Counted from the first letter of the stretch, positions 25,604-39,470 are shown. The stretch is DNA of 64,000 nt from Catenulispora sp. GP43 (GCF_041260665.1 NZ_JBGCCT010000001.1:62001-126000); one strand, 5' to 3'. Notes: generated from the letters alone by a model not told the origin. Program-made: numbers and translations.

Positions 25604-27183
25604 TTGGAGTCCACCTTCTCCGAAGTCTGCACCGCGTTCACGGCCGGAGCCGGGTCCTGCTGGTGAACGTGCTGCAGAGTGGTGTTGACGGAGGGGTTCA
25701 CGATGTCGAGCACCGGCTTGGGGTAGAAGCCCAGGCCGATGATCAGCGCGATCAGCGGCGCCACGGCGACCACCTCACGCGCCCGCAGGTCCTTCATGCC
25801 CTCCAGCCCCGCCTTCAGCGGGCCGGTCATGGTCCGCTGGTAGAGCCAGAGCACGTACAGCGCGGCCAGGATGATCGCCGCGGTGGCCACGATCGCCACC
25901 GCCTTGTAGCGCTCGAAGGTGCCGACCAGGACCAGGAACTCCGAGACGAAGGAGGACAGGCCCGGCAGCGCCAGCGAGGACAGCCCGGCGATCAGGAACA
26001 CGCCGGCCAGCTTCGGCGCGACCTTGTTCACCCCTCCGTAGTCGTCGATCAGCTGCGATCCGCGACGGGAGATCAGGAAGCCGGCGACGATGAACAGCGC
26101 GCCGGTCGACAGGCCGTGGTTCACCATGTACAGCGAGGCGCCGCTCTGGCCGGTCGAGGTCATCGCGAACACCCCGAGGGTGATCAGCCCGAAGTGCGAG
26201 ATCGAGGTGTAGGCGATCAGGCGCTTGATGTCGGTCTGGCCGATGGCCAGCAGCGCACCGTACATGGTGCCGACGATGGCCATCCCGATCACCAGCGGCG
26301 TGAAGAACTTCGACGCCCCCGGGAACAGCTCCAGGCAGTACCGGAGCATCCCGAAGGTGCCGACCTTGTCCAACACGCCGACCAGCAGCACCGCCGAGCC
26401 GGGCGTGGCCTCGGCGGCTGCGTCCGGCAGCCAGGTGTGGAAGGGGAACAGCGGCGCCTTCACGGCGAAGGCCACGAAGAACCCGAGGAACAGCGCCTTG
26501 CCCAGTCCCGGGCTGATGCCCAGCTGGCCGGAGCTCACCGCGTTGGCCAGCGTCTGGAAGTCGAAGGTACCGGTGCCCAGGTGCTTGCCCGAGGCCACGT
26601 ACAGGCCGATCAGCGCGGCCAGCATGAACAGGCCGCCGAACAGCGAGTACAGCAGGAACTTCACCGCCGCGTAGGACCGCTGCGGTCCGCCGAAGCCGCC
26701 GATGAGGAAGTACATCGGGATCAGCATGGCTTCGAAGAACACGTAGAACAGGAACAGATCGGTGGCCGCGAAGACCCCGATCATCATGGTCTCCAGCAGC
26801 AGGTACAGCGAGAAGTAGGCGCGCACCGAGCGGCGGCCGTCGGCCTGCGCCTCGTCGGCGTCGTGCCAGCCGGCCAGGATCACCACCGGCATCAGCACCA
26901 GGGTCATCAGGATCAGCACCAGCGCGATGCCGTCGACCCCGAGCCCGTAGTTGATGTTGAAAGCCTTGATCCACTGGTGGCTCTCGGTGAACTGGAACCG
27001 GGCGCCACCCTTCTTGAACTGGGTCGCCATCGCGATGCCGATGCCGAGCGTGGCCACGCTGAAGGACAGCGCGATCTTCTTGGCGGCCTCGCTCTTCTCC
27101 TTCGCGACCACGGCGACCGCGGCCGATCCGACCAGCGGGACGACGCCCAGCGTGGTCAACCAGGGAAAGCTGCTCATCTCCAT
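25600..27183 (-). CDS. nuoM: NADH-quinone oxidoreductase subunit M
   Basis: A 527-residue antiporter-like subunit. DLFLFYVFFEAMLIPMYFLIGGFGG contains the conserved Glu of the pump helix, and APLFPFHTWLPDAAAEATPGSAVLLVGVLDKVGTFGMLRY is the family hallmark with its functional Lys and His. It starts at the ATG at 27183, 8 nt after the nuoL stop, and overlaps nuoN by 4 bp. Confidence 0.97.
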   Translation of the reverse strand: MEMSSFPWLTTLGVVPLVGSAAVAVVAKEKSEAAKKIALSFSVATLGIGIAMATQFKKGGARFQFTESHQWIKAFNINYGLGVDGIALVLILMTLVLMPVVILAGWHDADEAQADGRRSVRAYFSLYLLLETMMIGVFAATDLFLFYVFFEAMLIPMYFLIGGFGGPQRSYAAVKFLLYSLFGGLFMLAALIGLYVASGKHLGTGTFDFQTLANAVSSGQLGISPGLGKALFLGFFVAFAVKAPLFPFHTWLPDAAAEATPGSAVLLVGVLDKVGTFGMLRYCLELFPGASKFFTPLVIGMAIVGTMYGALLAIGQTDIKRLIAYTSISHFGLITLGVFAMTSTGQSGASLYMVNHGLSTGALFIVAGFLISRRGSQLIDDYGGVNKVAPKLAGVFLIAGLSSLALPGLSSFVSEFLVLVGTFERYKAVAIVATAAIILAALYVLWLYQRTMTGPLKAGLEGMKDLRAREVVAVAPLIALIIGLGFYPKPVLDIVNPSVNTTLQHVHQQDPAPAVNAVQTSEKVDSK

Positions 27184-27191
27184 CTCTCCCT

Positions 27192-29147
27192 TTAGAGCTT
27201 CGCGAAGAGGATCGCGGCGACCAGGGCGGCCGCTCCTCCGAACATGGACAGGGCGTAGGAGCGGACGTATCCGGTCTGGAGCCGTCGCAGCCGCCCGGAC
27301 GTCCCGCCGACCAGCGCGGCCAGACCGTTGATCGCCCCGTCCACGCCGCGGTTGTCGGTGTAGACCAGGGTGCGGGTCAGGTACTGGCCGGGCCGCATCA
27401 GCGCCGCCTCGTTGAAGGCGTCGCCGTACAGGTCCTTGCGGGCCGCCACGGTGATGAAGCTGCCGCGCGGGGCGACGGAGGGCACCTTGCGCGTCCCGTA
27501 CTGGACGATCGCGATCGTGACGCCGATGGCCACCGCCACCAGGATGATGATCGACAGCTCCGCCGAGCTCAGACCGCCGGGCAGCTTGCCCTCCGGCCGC
27601 GGCCCGGTCACCGGCTCCAGCCAGTCGACGAAGGCGTTGTTCAGGTTGAACAGGAAGCCCGCGGCGACCGAACCGACCGCCAGCAGCAGCATCGGCAGCG
27701 CCATGCTGAACGGCGACTCGTGCGGGTGCGGCTCGTGACCCTCAGCGTTCTGCTCCCAGCGCTTCTCGCCGAAGAACGTCATGATCACCATGCGGGTCAT
27801 GTAGAACGCGGTGATCAGCGCGCCGAGCAGGGCACAGCCGCCCAGGATCCAGCCCGAGGTGCCGCCCTTGCTGAACGCGGCCTCGATGATGTGGTCCTTG
27901 GAGTAGTACCCGGAGAACGGCGGGCAGCCGATGATCGCGAGGTAGCCCAGGAAGAACGTGCCGAAGGTGATCGGCATGTACTTGCGCAGGGCGCCGTAGC
28001 GGCGCATGTTCACCTCGTCGTCCATGCCGTGCATGACCGACCCGGCGCCCAGGAACAGCCCGGCCTTGAAGAAGCCGTGGGTGACCAGGTGCATGATCGC
28101 GAACGCGTAGCCGAGCGGGCCCAGGCCCGCGGCCAGGATCATGTAGCCGATCTGCGACATCGTCGAGCCGGCCAGGCTCTTCTTGATGTCGTCCTTGGCG
28201 CAACCGACGATCGCGCCGAACAGCAGCGTGATCGCGCCGACGATGGTCACCAGCAGGCGCGCGGTCGGCGACAGGTCGAAGATCGCGTGCGAGCGGACGA
28301 TCAGGTAGACGCCGGCGGTCACCATGGTCGCGGCGTGGATCAGGGCGCTGACCGGGGTCGGGCCCTCCATCGCGTCACCGAGCCAGGTCTGGAGCGGGAA
28401 CTGCGCCGACTTACCGCAAGCGGCCAGCAGGAGCATGATGCCGATCGCGGTCAGCGTGCCGTGCGAGGCCTGCGGGGCCAGACCGAAGACGCCGATCTGG
28501 TTGGCCGGCGACTGGCCGGACCCGCCGGGGTTGGAGAAGTTGAACGTCCCGAAGGTGACGAACATCAGCATGATCGCGATCGACAGCCCGACGTCGCCGA
28601 CGCGGTTGACGACGAACGCCTTCTTCGCCGCGGCCGCCGCGCTCGGCTTGTACTGCCAGAACCCGATCAGCAGGTACGAGGCCAGACCGACGCCCTCCCA
28701 GCCGACGTACAGCAGCAGGTAGTTGTCGGCCAGCACCAGGATCAGCATCGCGGCCAGGAAGAGGTTCAGGTAGCTGAAGAACTTCCGGCGCTCGGGGTCG
28801 TGGCTCATGTAGCCGACCGAGTAGATGTGGATCAGCGATCCGACACCCGTGATCAGCAGGATGAAGACCATCGAGAGCTGGTCGAGCTGGAAGGCCACGT
28901 CGGCCTGGAACGGGTTCTGGCCGGTGCCGGGCACCGGGATCCAGGTGTACAGGTGCTGGTGCATCGTGCGCGCGGCGCCGTGCTTGCCGAGCATCGTGAA
29001 GAACAGCCCGGCCGCGAGGGCGAAGCTGCCCAGCGCCGTGAGGCACCCGAGCAGGTGCCCCCAGGCGTTGGTGCGCTTGCCCCCGAGGAGCAGGATCGCC
29101 GCGCCGAAGAGCGGCAGTCCGGGGACAAGCCAGATGAGACTTTCCAT
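27192..29147 (-). CDS. nuoL: NADH-quinone oxidoreductase subunit L
   Basis: A 651-residue antiporter-like subunit with the long C-terminal lateral helix that braces the membrane arm. Key segments are [62 protein letters not shown] and [23 protein letters not shown]. Its ATG lies 19 nt after nuoK. Confidence 0.97.
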   Translation of the reverse strand: MESLIWLVPGLPLFGAAILLLGGKRTNAWGHLLGCLTALGSFALAAGLFFTMLGKHGAARTMHQHLYTWIPVPGTGQNPFQADVAFQLDQLSMVFILLITGVGSLIHIYSVGYMSHDPERRKFFSYLNLFLAAMLILVLADNYLLLYVGWEGVGLASYLLIGFWQYKPSAAAAAKKAFVVNRVGDVGLSIAIMLMFVTFGTFNFSNPGGSGQSPANQIGVFGLAPQASHGTLTAIGIMLLLAACGKSAQFPLQTWLGDAMEGPTPVSALIHAATMVTAGVYLIVRSHAIFDLSPTARLLVTIVGAITLLFGAIVGCAKDDIKKSLAGSTMSQIGYMILAAGLGPLGYAFAIMHLVTHGFFKAGLFLGAGSVMHGMDDEVNMRRYGALRKYMPITFGTFFLGYLAIIGCPPFSGYYSKDHIIEAAFSKGGTSGWILGGCALLGALITAFYMTRMVIMTFFGEKRWEQNAEGHEPHPHESPFSMALPMLLLAVGSVAAGFLFNLNNAFVDWLEPVTGPRPEGKLPGGLSSAELSIIILVAVAIGVTIAIVQYGTRKVPSVAPRGSFITVAARKDLYGDAFNEAALMRPGQYLTRTLVYTDNRGVDGAINGLAALVGGTSGRLRRLQTGYVRSYALSMFGGAAALVAAILFAKL

Positions 29148-29166
29148 TGCTTACTCGGCCCGCCTC

Positions 29167-29466
29167 TCAGTACTTCAGCAGGTTCGCGTCGTCGACCGAG
29201 GCCGAGCGGCGGGTACGGAACACGGACACGATGATGGCCAGCCCGACCACGACCTCAGCGGCCGCCACCACCATCGTGAAGAAGGCGATGACCTGACCGG
29301 TGAGGTCGCCGTGCATGCGGGAGAAGGTCACCAGTGACAGGTTCACGGCGTTGAGCATGAGCTCCACGCACATGAAGACCACGATGGCGTTCCGGCGGAT
29401 CAGCACCCCGAAGGCGCCGACCGTGAACAGGAGCGCCGACAGGAACAGGTAGTTGGCCGGGTTCAT
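29167..29466 (-). CDS. nuoK: NADH-quinone oxidoreductase subunit K
   Basis: A 99-residue, three-helix subunit. The Glu-bearing helices that link the quinone site to the pumps are seen as [17 protein letters not shown] and [15 protein letters not shown]. The ATG at 29466 overlaps the nuoJ stop by 4 bp. Its size is that of the family. Confidence 0.96.
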   Translation of the reverse strand: MNPANYLFLSALLFTVGAFGVLIRRNAIVVFMCVELMLNAVNLSLVTFSRMHGDLTGQVIAFFTMVVAAAEVVVGLAIIVSVFRTRRSASVDDANLLKY

Positions 29467-30344
29467 TCGGCGGCTCCGTTCGAAGGGGCACCATTCGAGG
29501 ACGACGCGTTTTCGAGCTCCGGCGCCTCGCCCTGCCGCGGCAGGGACATGTTCTCCCGGGTGACAGCGGTCAGGCCGACCGCGTCGCGCACCGGGGTGCG
29601 GGCCACCAGCGTGGCGTTCACCGAGTCCTCGGCGACCGAGCCGTCGGGCAGCAGCGCGGGGACGTCCACCGCGTTGTGCCGCGCGTAGACGCCCGGCGTC
29701 GGCAGCGGCGTCATCCGCTTGCCGGTGCGCACGCGCTCCTCGACCAGTTCCTTCTGCGACTTCTTGGCCACCAGGCGCTCCCGGTGCGTCATCACCATCG
29801 CGCCGACCGCGGCGGTGATCAGCAGCGCCGAGGTGACCTCGAAGGCCCAGAAGTACTTGCTGAAGATCAGGTCCGCCAGGTTCTTGACGTTGCCGCCGCC
29901 GGCGTTGGCCTGCCCGGCGCCGACGAAGGTCCCCAGCCGCGCGTGGCCCAGGGTCACCATGACCAGGACCGCGAACGCGACCGCGGCCAGCACCGCCAGC
30001 TTGCGCTGGCCCTTGATGGTCTCCACCAAAGAGTCGGCGCTGGAGACGCCGACCAGCATCAGCACGAACAGGAACAGCATCATGATCGCGCCGGTGTAGA
30101 CGACGATCTGCACCACGCCGAGGAAGTAGGCCCCCTGCGCCAGGTAGAACACCGCGAGGCAGATCATGGTCGTGGCCAGCGAGAGCGCCGAGTGCACGGC
30201 CTTCTTGGAGAAGACCGTCCCCAGCGCCCCGAGCACGGCGATCGCGCCGAGGACGTAGAACTGGAAGGCCTCGCCGTCGGAGGTCTTGCTCAGCCCGGCG
30301 GCCAGGGTGACACCCTGATCGGCGACAGCGAGCGGAAGGCTCAT
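29463..30344 (-). CDS. nuoJ: NADH-quinone oxidoreductase subunit J
   Basis: A 293-residue membrane subunit with five helices in the first ~195 residues ([30 protein letters not shown], then [22 protein letters not shown] with the typical TM3 pi-bulge region). The last ~95 residues form a hydrophilic cytoplasmic tail not found in the ~184-residue E. coli protein but seen in actinobacteria. The ATG at 30344 shares a base with the nuoI stop (TGATG). The larger open frame upstream is a shadow of nuoI. Confidence 0.95.
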   Translation of the reverse strand: MSLPLAVADQGVTLAAGLSKTSDGEAFQFYVLGAIAVLGALGTVFSKKAVHSALSLATTMICLAVFYLAQGAYFLGVVQIVVYTGAIMMLFLFVLMLVGVSSADSLVETIKGQRKLAVLAAVAFAVLVMVTLGHARLGTFVGAGQANAGGGNVKNLADLIFSKYFWAFEVTSALLITAAVGAMVMTHRERLVAKKSQKELVEERVRTGKRMTPLPTPGVYARHNAVDVPALLPDGSVAEDSVNATLVARTPVRDAVGLTAVTRENMSLPRQGEAPELENASSSNGAPSNGAAE

Positions 30345-30955
30345 CACGCGTCCTCCCCGTCCGGGTCGGGCTTGGCCGAGCTGCGCGGCTGCGGGACGGT
30401 GCCCGGCGCGGCCGCGGTGACCTTGCCCTCGTAGTAGTCCTGGGCGGTCATGCCCGGAAAGATCGAGTGCGGCGATTCGACCATGCCCTCGGTCAGCCCG
30501 GCCAGCAGCTCGTCCTTGGTGTAGATGAGGCTGGCCCGCGAGCTGTCCGCGAGCTCGAACTCGTTGGTCATGGTCAGCGCCCGGGTCGGGCACGCCTCGA
30601 TGCACAGCCCGCACAGGATGCAGCGCAGGTAGTTGATCTGGTAGACGCGGCCGTAGCGCTCCCCGGGGGAGTAGCGCTCGTCGTCGGTGTTGTCCGCGCC
30701 CTCCACGTAGATGGCGTCCGCCGGGCAGGCCCAGGCGCACAGCTCGCAGCCGACGCACTTCTCCAGCCCGTCCGGGTGCCGGTTGAGCTGGTGCCGGCCG
30801 TGGAACCGCAGCGCGGTCTGCTTGGGCTCCTCGGGGTACTGCTCGGTCGTCCGCTTCTTGAACATCGTCGAGAAGGTGACGCCGAACCCCGCGACCCCGG
30901 CGAGCGGGTTCTTCGGCTTCTCCTTACCGGAGTAAGGGTTCTGCTCGTCAGACAT
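30344..30955 (-). CDS. nuoI: NADH-quinone oxidoreductase subunit I
   Basis: A 203-residue ferredoxin-like subunit carrying two 4Fe-4S clusters (N6a, N6b), with ligand motifs [12 protein letters not shown] and [12 protein letters not shown]. It passes electrons from NuoG to NuoB. The C-terminal ~60 residues are an actinobacterial extension. The start overlaps the nuoH stop by 8 bp. Confidence 0.97.
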   Translation of the reverse strand: MSDEQNPYSGKEKPKNPLAGVAGFGVTFSTMFKKRTTEQYPEEPKQTALRFHGRHQLNRHPDGLEKCVGCELCAWACPADAIYVEGADNTDDERYSPGERYGRVYQINYLRCILCGLCIEACPTRALTMTNEFELADSSRASLIYTKDELLAGLTEGMVESPHSIFPGMTAQDYYEGKVTAAAPGTVPQPRSSAKPDPDGEDA

Positions 30956-32357
30956 CGGAGTCTCCTGCTTCGAGTTCGGTGGCCTCCACCACGGCGCCCA
31001 CCAGGGCGGCCCGGGGACGGCGCGGCGTGAACGCCGGCATCGTCTGGCCGGGCATCGGCGGCACCGGGAACCCGCCGTCCATGGGGTCGAACGGCTTGGC
31101 CGCCGCGGCGGCCTCCTCGGCCTTCTCCTGGGCGCTGGTCTGCCGGTAGCGCAGTTCGCTGACGATCCAGGCGATCACCAGCACGGCGATCACCGGACCG
31201 AGGATGTAGACCGCGTGCGCGCTGTTCAGGTCGCCCTGGTTCTTCAGGGTCCGCACCACGGCCACCGCCAGCAGCCACACCAGCGAGGACGGGATCAGCA
31301 CCTTCCAGCCCAGCTTCATGAACTGGTCGTAGCGCAGGCGGGGCAGCGTGGCCCGCAGCCAGAAGAAGAACAGCATGAACAGGACCAGCTTGCCGACGTA
31401 CCACATGATCGGCCACCAGCCGCTGTTCGCGCCGTGCCAGACCGAGACCACGCCCCAGGGGGCGTGCCAGCCGCCGAGGAACATCAGCACGGCCAGCGAG
31501 GAGACGGTGACCATGTTGACGTACTCGGCCAGGAAGAACAGCGCGAACTTGATCGAGGAGTACTCGGTGTGGAAGCCGCCGACCAGCTCGCCCTCGGCCT
31601 CGGGGAGGTCGAAGGGCGCGCGGTTGGTCTCGCCGACCATCGACACCACGTAGATGACGAAGGAGGGCAGCAGCGGCAGGCAGTTCCACCAGCTGTGCTG
31701 GCTGGCCACGATGCCCGAGGTGCTCATCGTGCCGGCGTAGATGAACACCGCCACGAAGGACAGCGACATCGCGATCTCGTAGGAGATCATCTGCGCCGTG
31801 GAGCGCAGGCCGCCCAGCAGCGGGTAGGTCGAGCCGGAGGCCCAGCCGGCCAGCACGATGCCGTAGATCCCGATCGAGGTGGCGGCCAGCACGTACAGCA
31901 GGGCCACCGGCAGGTCGGTCAGCTGCAGCGGGGTGCGGTGCCCGAAGATCGACACCTGGTTGTCCGCCGGCCCGAAGGGCACCACCGCGATCGCCAGGAA
32001 CGCCGGGATGGTCGAGATCAGCGGGGCCAGGATGAAGACGATCTTGTCCGCCGCGGTGGGGATGATGTCTTCCTTGAGCATCAGCTTCACGCCGTCGGCC
32101 AGCGACTGGAGCATGCCCCAGGGGCCGGTGCGGTTGGGCCCGATGCGCTGCTGCATGTAGCCGACGATCTTGCGCTCGAACAGGATCGCCATCAGGACCA
32201 CGACGACCAGGAAGGCGAAGACCGCGACGACCTTCAGCAGGATCAGCCACCAGGGGTCCCGGCCGAAGAACGAGAGGTCCTCGTAGTTCGTCGGGGTGGT
32301 GGCGTCGGCTGCCAGGGGGCCACTGGCCAGGTGCCCGAACACAGTCAGGGCGCTCAC
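30948..32357 (-). CDS. nuoH: NADH-quinone oxidoreductase subunit H
   Basis: A 469-residue membrane subunit that shapes the quinone chamber. Conserved blocks are [61 protein letters not shown] and [26 protein letters not shown]. The start is the GTG at 32357, overlapping the nuoG stop (GTGA). The C-terminal ~70 residues are an Ala/Pro-rich tail. A larger open frame upstream is a shadow of nuoG. Confidence 0.96.
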   Translation of the reverse strand: MSALTVFGHLASGPLAADATTPTNYEDLSFFGRDPWWLILLKVVAVFAFLVVVVLMAILFERKIVGYMQQRIGPNRTGPWGMLQSLADGVKLMLKEDIIPTAADKIVFILAPLISTIPAFLAIAVVPFGPADNQVSIFGHRTPLQLTDLPVALLYVLAATSIGIYGIVLAGWASGSTYPLLGGLRSTAQMISYEIAMSLSFVAVFIYAGTMSTSGIVASQHSWWNCLPLLPSFVIYVVSMVGETNRAPFDLPEAEGELVGGFHTEYSSIKFALFFLAEYVNMVTVSSLAVLMFLGGWHAPWGVVSVWHGANSGWWPIMWYVGKLVLFMLFFFWLRATLPRLRYDQFMKLGWKVLIPSSLVWLLAVAVVRTLKNQGDLNSAHAVYILGPVIAVLVIAWIVSELRYRQTSAQEKAEEAAAAAKPFDPMDGGFPVPPMPGQTMPAFTPRRPRAALVGAVVEATELEAGDSDV

Positions 32358-34873
32358 GCGGTGGCCTCCACTTCGGTCGCGGCGCGTGCGATCTTGACCA
32401 GCGATCCGGTGTCCGCGCGCAGCGCGCGGCGTACCTGCGAACCCTTGGAGTTCGTGGGCAGCCACACCACGCGGCCGGCCAGGTCGGCGATCTGCAGCGG
32501 CAGGGTGATCGAGCCGTGCTCGTTGGAGACGGTGACCGGGTCGCCCTCGGCGGCCCCGATCTCCGAGGCGGTCTCCTTGCTCAGGTGGACCACGGTCGGC
32601 TTGCGGGTGCCGGCCAGGAACGGCTCGTGCGCCTGCAGCGACCCCTCGTCCAGCAGGAAGTGCCAGGTGGCCAGCACCGCCTCGCCGACCGCCGGCTTGG
32701 GCAGCTCGGCCGGGGTGGAGGACAGGGCCGGGGTCTTCTCCCGGTGCCACAGCCCCAGCCGGGCCAGCTCCGCGCGGGCCGCGCCGACCGTGGGCAGGCC
32801 CAGGTGCACGTCCATGGCGTCGGCGATCCGGTCCAGCACCCGCAGGTCCGGCATCTCGCCGAGCCCGGCGGCCTGGACCGCGTCGGCGTCCAGCGCGGTG
32901 TCGAACGCCCGCGCGCGGCCCTCCCAGTCCACGAAGGTCCCGGACTTCTCGGCGACCGGCGCGACCGGGAACACCACGTGCGCCCGCTCGGTGACCGCGC
33001 TGTGCCGGAACTCCAGCGAGACCACGCACGCCACCCGGTCCAGCGCGTCCAGGAAGGACTGCGGGTCCGCCGTGTCGTACGGGTCGACGCCGGCGACCAC
33101 GAGCCCTGCCACGCCGCCCAGTGCCGCGGTGTCCACGATCTGGTCGGCCCCGCGCCCGAAGGCGCCCGGCAGGTTGGCCACGCCCCAGCGGGCGGCGACC
33201 TCGGTGCGGGCCTCAGGGTCGGTGGCCGGGCGGCCGCCGGGCAGCAGGTTCGGCAGCGCGCCGGCCTCCAGCGCGCCGCGCTCGCCGGCCCGGCGCGGCA
33301 CCCACGCCAGCTTCGCGCCGGTGACCCCGGCCAGCTTCACCGCGGCGGTGAGCGCCCCCGGCACGGCGGCGAGCCGCTCGCCGACCAGGATCACCGCCCC
33401 GGGCTTGCGCAGGTCCGCAGCCGCGTTCAGTCCAGCGGTATCCAGACCGGAGTCCGGTCCGCCGTCGGCCAGTGCCGCCAGGAAGGCCGGCTCGGTGAGC
33501 GGCGCGGCCTTCAGCAGCGCGCCCTTGAGCTTGCTCAGGCCGCGCGTGGCGTAGGGCGCTATGGCCGCCACCGCCAGCCTGCGGGCGAGCACGTTCTTGC
33601 GCAGCCGCAGGAAGACGATCGGCGACTCCTCCTCCGGCTCGAAGCCGACGAGCAGCACGGCCGGGGCGAGGTCCAGGTCGGCATACGTGGTCGCCAGGCC
33701 GGAGCCGGCGACGTGGGAGGCCAGGAACTCGGCCTCCTCCTCGGAGTGCGGCCGGGCCCGGAAGTCGATGTCGTTGGTCTCCAGCGCGACCCGGGTGAAC
33801 TTCGCGTACGCGTAGGCGTCCTCGAGGGTCAGCCGACCGCCCACCAGGGCGGCGGCCCGGCCGCGCGCGGCGCCCAGCCCCTCGGCGGCGAAGGCCAGGG
33901 CCTCCGGCCAGGAGGCGGGGCGCAGCTCGCCGGTCTCGCGGTCCCGGATCAGCGGCGAGGTGATCCGCTTGGCGGCGGGGGCCTGCGAGTACTGGAACGC
34001 CCAGCGTCCCTTGTCGCAGTTCCACTCCTCGTTCACCTGCGGGTCGTCGGCCGCCATGCGCCGGGTGACCTTGCCGCGCCGGTGGTCCGTGCGCAGCGCG
34101 CAGCCGGCGGCGCAGTGCTCGCAGGCCGAGGGCGAGGAGACCAGGTCGAAGGGCCGCGAACGGAACCGGTAGGCCGCGCCGGTCAGCGCGCCGACCGGGC
34201 AGATCTGCACCGTATTGCCGGAGAAGTAGGACGCGAAGTCCTGGTCCTCGGCCACCGAGATGCCGACCTGCTGCTGCGAGCCGCGCTCGATCAGGGTGAT
34301 GAACGGGTCCCCGGCGATCTGGTCGGCGAACCGCGTGCAGCGCGCGCAGGACACGCAGCGCTCGCGGTCCAGCAGCACCTGGCTGGAGATGTTGATCGGC
34401 TTGGGGAAGGTGCGCTTGACGCCCTCGTACCGGGACTCCCCGGCACCGGAGCTCATCGCCTGGTTCTGCAGCGGGCACTCGCCGCCCTTGTCGCAGACCG
34501 GGCAGTCCAGCGGGTGGTTGATGAGCAGCAGCTCCATCACCCCGCGCTGGGCCTTCTCGGCGACCGGCGAGCTCACCTGGGTCTTGATCACCATGCCGTC
34601 GGTGACCGTGACGGTGCAGGAGGCCACCGGCTTGCGCTGGCCCTCCACCTCCACGATGCACTGCCGGCAGGCGCCGGCCGGGGCCAGCAGCGGGTGGTCG
34701 CAGAACCGCGGCACCTGGGTGCCGATCCGCTCCGCGGAGCGGATGATCAGCTCGCCCTTGGGCACCTGGAGCTCGACACCGTCGATGGTGATGGTGACCA
34801 GCTCGACCGGAGGTGGTGTGGGCACCGCCACCTCCTTGCCGCTGTCTGCGGAGTTCGTTGTCGTCACGGTCAT
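32354..34873 (-). CDS. nuoG: NADH-quinone oxidoreductase subunit G
   Basis: An 839-residue peripheral subunit. The N-terminal 2Fe-2S domain ([20 protein letters not shown]), the His-Cys3 4Fe-4S site ([17 protein letters not shown]), the next 4Fe-4S site (RCVSCARC, with a distal CPVGAL) and the molybdopterin-like fold follow in order. CEHCAAGC with a distal Cys is the extra N7 cluster site. The ATG at 34873 overlaps the nuoF stop by 4 bp and is preferred to an upstream frame extension. Confidence 0.96.
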   Translation of the reverse strand: MTVTTTNSADSGKEVAVPTPPPVELVTITIDGVELQVPKGELIIRSAERIGTQVPRFCDHPLLAPAGACRQCIVEVEGQRKPVASCTVTVTDGMVIKTQVSSPVAEKAQRGVMELLLINHPLDCPVCDKGGECPLQNQAMSSGAGESRYEGVKRTFPKPINISSQVLLDRERCVSCARCTRFADQIAGDPFITLIERGSQQQVGISVAEDQDFASYFSGNTVQICPVGALTGAAYRFRSRPFDLVSSPSACEHCAAGCALRTDHRRGKVTRRMAADDPQVNEEWNCDKGRWAFQYSQAPAAKRITSPLIRDRETGELRPASWPEALAFAAEGLGAARGRAAALVGGRLTLEDAYAYAKFTRVALETNDIDFRARPHSEEEAEFLASHVAGSGLATTYADLDLAPAVLLVGFEPEEESPIVFLRLRKNVLARRLAVAAIAPYATRGLSKLKGALLKAAPLTEPAFLAALADGGPDSGLDTAGLNAAADLRKPGAVILVGERLAAVPGALTAAVKLAGVTGAKLAWVPRRAGERGALEAGALPNLLPGGRPATDPEARTEVAARWGVANLPGAFGRGADQIVDTAALGGVAGLVVAGVDPYDTADPQSFLDALDRVACVVSLEFRHSAVTERAHVVFPVAPVAEKSGTFVDWEGRARAFDTALDADAVQAAGLGEMPDLRVLDRIADAMDVHLGLPTVGAARAELARLGLWHREKTPALSSTPAELPKPAVGEAVLATWHFLLDEGSLQAHEPFLAGTRKPTVVHLSKETASEIGAAEGDPVTVSNEHGSITLPLQIADLAGRVVWLPTNSKGSQVRRALRADTGSLVKIARAATEVEATA

Positions 34874-36195
34874 GCGCTGGTCCTCGCGAATGACAGCGGG
34901 CCGTCGGCCCACGCGGTGGACAGGGATGGGTCAAGGGGGCACCCGCCGCGCTCGAAGTGCTCCAGATACTCGTCCCGGAAGTACTTCAGCGAGGACTGGA
35001 TCGGCGCGGCGGCACCGTCGCCGAGGGCGCAGAAGGCCTTGCCCACGATGTTGTCGCACAGGTCCAGGAGCTTGCCGAGGTCGTCCTCGGTGCCCTCGCC
35101 CTTCTCCATGCGCTTGAGGATCTGCACCAGCCAGTAGGTGCCCTCGCGGCACGGCGTGCACTTGCCGCAGGACTCGTGGGCGTAGAACTCCGTCCAGCGC
35201 AGGGCGGCGCGCACCACGCAGGTGGTCTCGTCGAAGATCTGCAGCGCCTTGGTGCCCAGCATCGAGCCGGCGGCGCCGACGCCCTCGTAGTCCAGCGGGA
35301 CGTCCAGGTGCTCCTCGGTGAACATCGGCGTGGAGGAGCCGCCGGGGGTCCAGAACTTCAGGCGGTGGCCGGGCCGGATGCCGCCGGCGTAGTCCAGCAG
35401 CTCGCGCAGGGTGATGCCCAGCGGCGCCTCGTACTGGCCGGGGTACTTCACGTGGCCGGACAGCGAGTACAGCGTGAAGCCCGGGGACTTCTCGCTGCCC
35501 ATGCCCTTGAACCAGTCCACGCCGTTGCGCACGATCGCGGGAACCGAACCGATGGACTCGACGTTGTTCACACAGGTGGGGCTGGCGTAGAGCCCTGCGA
35601 CGGCCGGGAAGGGAGGACGCAGACGAGGCTGTCCCCGCTTGCCCTCCAGGGAGTCCAGCAGCGCCGTCTCCTCGCCGCAGATGTAGGCGCCGGCTCCGGC
35701 GTGCACCGTGAGGTCGAGGTCGAAGTCGGTGCCGAAGACGCCCTTGCCGAGGAAGCCGGCCTCATAGGCCTCGCGCACCGCTGCCTGCAGGCGGCGGAGC
35801 ACATGCAGCACTTCACCGCGCACATAAATGAACGCGCGGCTGGCGCGGATCGCGTAGCACGCGATGATCACGCCCTCCACGAGCTCGTGCGGGTTGGCCA
35901 TCATGAACGGGATGTCCTTGCACGTGCCCGGCTCGGACTCGTCCGCGTTCACCACCAGGTAGTGCGGCTTGCCGTCGTTCTGCGGGATGAAGCCCCACTT
36001 CATGCCGGTGGGGAAGCCCGCGCCGCCGCGGCCGCGCAGGCCGGAGTCCTTGACGAGCTGGATCACCTCGTCGGGGTGCATCCGCAGCGCCTGCTTGACC
36101 GCGGTGTAGCCGTCGCGCCGCTGGTAGCCGGCGAGCGTCCAGGGCTCGGAGTCCAGCCAGCCGCGGGACAGGACGGGGGTGAGTTCTGGTGCCAT
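34870..36195 (-). CDS. nuoF: NADH-quinone oxidoreductase subunit F
   Basis: A 441-residue subunit that binds NADH and FMN. It has the FMN/NADH loop [47 protein letters not shown], and the N3 4Fe-4S ligands in [13 protein letters not shown] plus a later Cys in [10 protein letters not shown]. The ATG at 36195 shares one base with the nuoE stop (TAATG). Confidence 0.97.
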   Translation of the reverse strand: MAPELTPVLSRGWLDSEPWTLAGYQRRDGYTAVKQALRMHPDEVIQLVKDSGLRGRGGAGFPTGMKWGFIPQNDGKPHYLVVNADESEPGTCKDIPFMMANPHELVEGVIIACYAIRASRAFIYVRGEVLHVLRRLQAAVREAYEAGFLGKGVFGTDFDLDLTVHAGAGAYICGEETALLDSLEGKRGQPRLRPPFPAVAGLYASPTCVNNVESIGSVPAIVRNGVDWFKGMGSEKSPGFTLYSLSGHVKYPGQYEAPLGITLRELLDYAGGIRPGHRLKFWTPGGSSTPMFTEEHLDVPLDYEGVGAAGSMLGTKALQIFDETTCVVRAALRWTEFYAHESCGKCTPCREGTYWLVQILKRMEKGEGTEDDLGKLLDLCDNIVGKAFCALGDGAAAPIQSSLKYFRDEYLEHFERGGCPLDPSLSTAWADGPLSFARTSA

Positions 36196-36877
36196 TACTC
36201 GGACGCCTCCGTGGTGACCGCCGGACCTGTGGGGGTCCGGCCCTGCGAGACCAGCAGGCCGGCCAGCGTGGCGTGGCCGGCGGCCCCGCCCCCGGCCACG
36301 GCTCCGGGCCGGGTGTCCTCGAACCCGGCCAGTATCCGCTCGGCCTGCTTGAAGGTGCACAGTGCGGGTCCCCGGGTGGAGTGCACTTCCTTGCCCGCGC
36401 GCAGTTCGTCGACGACCCGGACCGCCTTGTCGGGGTTCATGTCGTCCATGAACTCCCAGTTGACGGTCATCACCGGCGCGAAGTCGCAGGCCGCGTTGCA
36501 CTCGATGTGCTCCAGCGTGACCTTGCCGTCCTCGGTGGTCTCGTCGTTGCCGACGCCCAGGTGCTCCTTGAGCGTGGCGAAGATGGCGTCGCCGCCCATC
36601 ACCGCGCACAGGGTGTTGGTGCACACCCCGACGTGGTAGTCGCCGACCGGGCGCCGCTTGTACATCGTGTAGAACGTCGACACCGCCGAGACCTCGGCGG
36701 TGGACAGTCCGAGCTTGTCGGCGCAGTACTCGATGCCCGCCGGGGAGACGTAGCCCTCCTCGCTCTGCACCAGGTGCAGCAGCGGCAGCAGCGCCGAGCC
36801 GGACTGCGGGTAGCGGGCCACGACCTGGTCCGCCTCCGGGTCCAGCTTCTTCAGGTGTTCGTAGGCTGACTTCTCGC

Positions 36878-36881
<4 letters not shown>
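36195..36881 (-). CDS. nuoE: NADH-quinone oxidoreductase subunit E, TTG start
   Basis: A 228-residue thioredoxin-like 2Fe-2S subunit. Cluster N1a ligands are in CTNTLC and [19 protein letters not shown] and [17 protein letters not shown] are family blocks. The open frame continues upstream as a shadow of nuoD. The start is deduced as TTG at 36881, overlapping the nuoD stop (TTGA), with GGAG 7 nt upstream; no ATG or GTG fits the normal N-terminus ([19 protein letters not shown]). The C-terminal ~50 residues are a Gly/Ala-rich extension. Confidence 0.93.
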
Positions 36882-38211
<1,330 letters not shown>

Positions 38212-38215
<4 letters not shown>

Positions 38216-38919
38216 GAGTAGGCCCTCCGCTGGTCCGGAGCCGGGATCTGCGCGCCCTTGAACTCGACGGGGATGCCGCCGAGCGGGTAGTCCTTGCGCT
38301 GGGGGTGCCCCAGCCAGTCGTCCGGCATCAGGATCCTGGTCAGGCCGGGGTGGCCGTCATAGATGATGCCGAACATGTCGTAGCTCTCGCGCTCGTGCCA
38401 GTCGACCGTCGGGTAGACCTCGTAGAGCGAGGGGATGTGCGGGTCGACGTCCGGAGCGGTGGTCTCCAGGCGGATCCGGCGGTTGTGCGTGATGCTCAGC
38501 AGCGGAACCACGCTGTGCAGCTCGCGGCCGGACTCCTCGGGGAAGTGGATGCCGGTGACGCCCAGACACATCTCGAAGCGCAGCGCGGGGTCGTCGCGCA
38601 GGGTCTTGGCGACCCGGACGAGGTGCTCGCGCGGCACGTGGATGGTCAGCTGGCCGCGGTACACGACGTAAGCACTGATGGCCTCCAGGGGCAGGCCCTG
38701 CTCCTCCAGCGCGCCTTCGAGCTCGTCGGCGACGACGTCGAAGTAGCCGCCGAAGGGGCGCTCGCTGGCGCCGGGCAGCTCGATCCGGCGGACCAGGCCG
38801 CCGTAGCCGGAGGTGTCGCCGCCGTTGCGGACCCCGAACATGCCTTTACGGGTGGCGATCAGCTCGCCACCCGGCTTGTCAGCACCCTGTTCCGGGACCG
38901 CGGGTACGTTTTCGGTCAC
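38212..38919 (-). CDS. nuoC: NADH-quinone oxidoreductase subunit C
   Basis: A 235-residue 30-kDa-type subunit. The family motif is [38 protein letters not shown]. The N-terminal ~50 residues are variable. It overlaps nuoB and nuoD by 4 bp each. Confidence 0.96.
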
Positions 38920-39470
38920 CGAAGGAGCCCTTCCATCAGGATCGTCGGCTTGGCGTTCATCGCGGCCTTCTCGGCCTCTTCCGCGGCCTTCTTACGGTTC
39001 ACGCCCAGCGGCATGCTCTGGATCTGCTCGTGGAGCTTCAAGATCGCGTCCAGCAGCATCTCCGGGCGGGGCGGGCAGCCCGGCAGGTAGATGTCGACCG
39101 GCACGATGTGGTCCACGCCCTGCACGATCGCGTAGTTGTTGAACATGCCGCCGCTGGAGGCGCACACGCCCATCGCGATGACCCACTTGGGGTTCGCCAT
39201 CTGGTCGTAGACCTGGCGCAGGACCGGGGCCATCTTCTGGCTCACCCGGCCCGCCACGATCATCAGGTCCGCCTGCCGCGGCGTCGCGGAGAACCGCTCC
39301 ATGCCGAAACGCGCCAGGTCATAGCGTCCGGCGCCGGTGGCCATCATCTCGATGGCGCAGCAGGCCAGGCCGAACGTCGCCGGCCAGACCGACGACTTGC
39401 GCATGTAGCCCGCCAGACCCTCCACCGTCGTGAGGAGGAATCCTGCGGGCAGTTTCTCTTCCAGGCCCAT
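38916..39470 (-). CDS. nuoB: NADH-quinone oxidoreductase subunit B
   Basis: A 184-residue subunit carrying the terminal 4Fe-4S cluster N2. The tandem Cys pair in [10 protein letters not shown], the Cys of [10 protein letters not shown] and the Cys of [10 protein letters not shown] are its four ligands. [25 protein letters not shown] is the usual quinone-site block. It starts 3 nt after the nuoA stop. Confidence 0.97.
   Translation of the reverse strand: MGLEEKLPAGFLLTTVEGLAGYMRKSSVWPATFGLACCAIEMMATGAGRYDLARFGMERFSATPRQADLMIVAGRVSQKMAPVLRQVYDQMANPKWVIAMGVCASSGGMFNNYAIVQGVDHIVPVDIYLPGCPPRPEMLLDAILKLHEQIQSMPLGVNRKKAAEEAEKAAMNAKPTILMEGLLR

Noticed and set aside
23918-36639. Long plus-strand frames opposite the nuo genes
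   Set aside because: Same cause as above; the minus-strand genes carry all complex I motifs.
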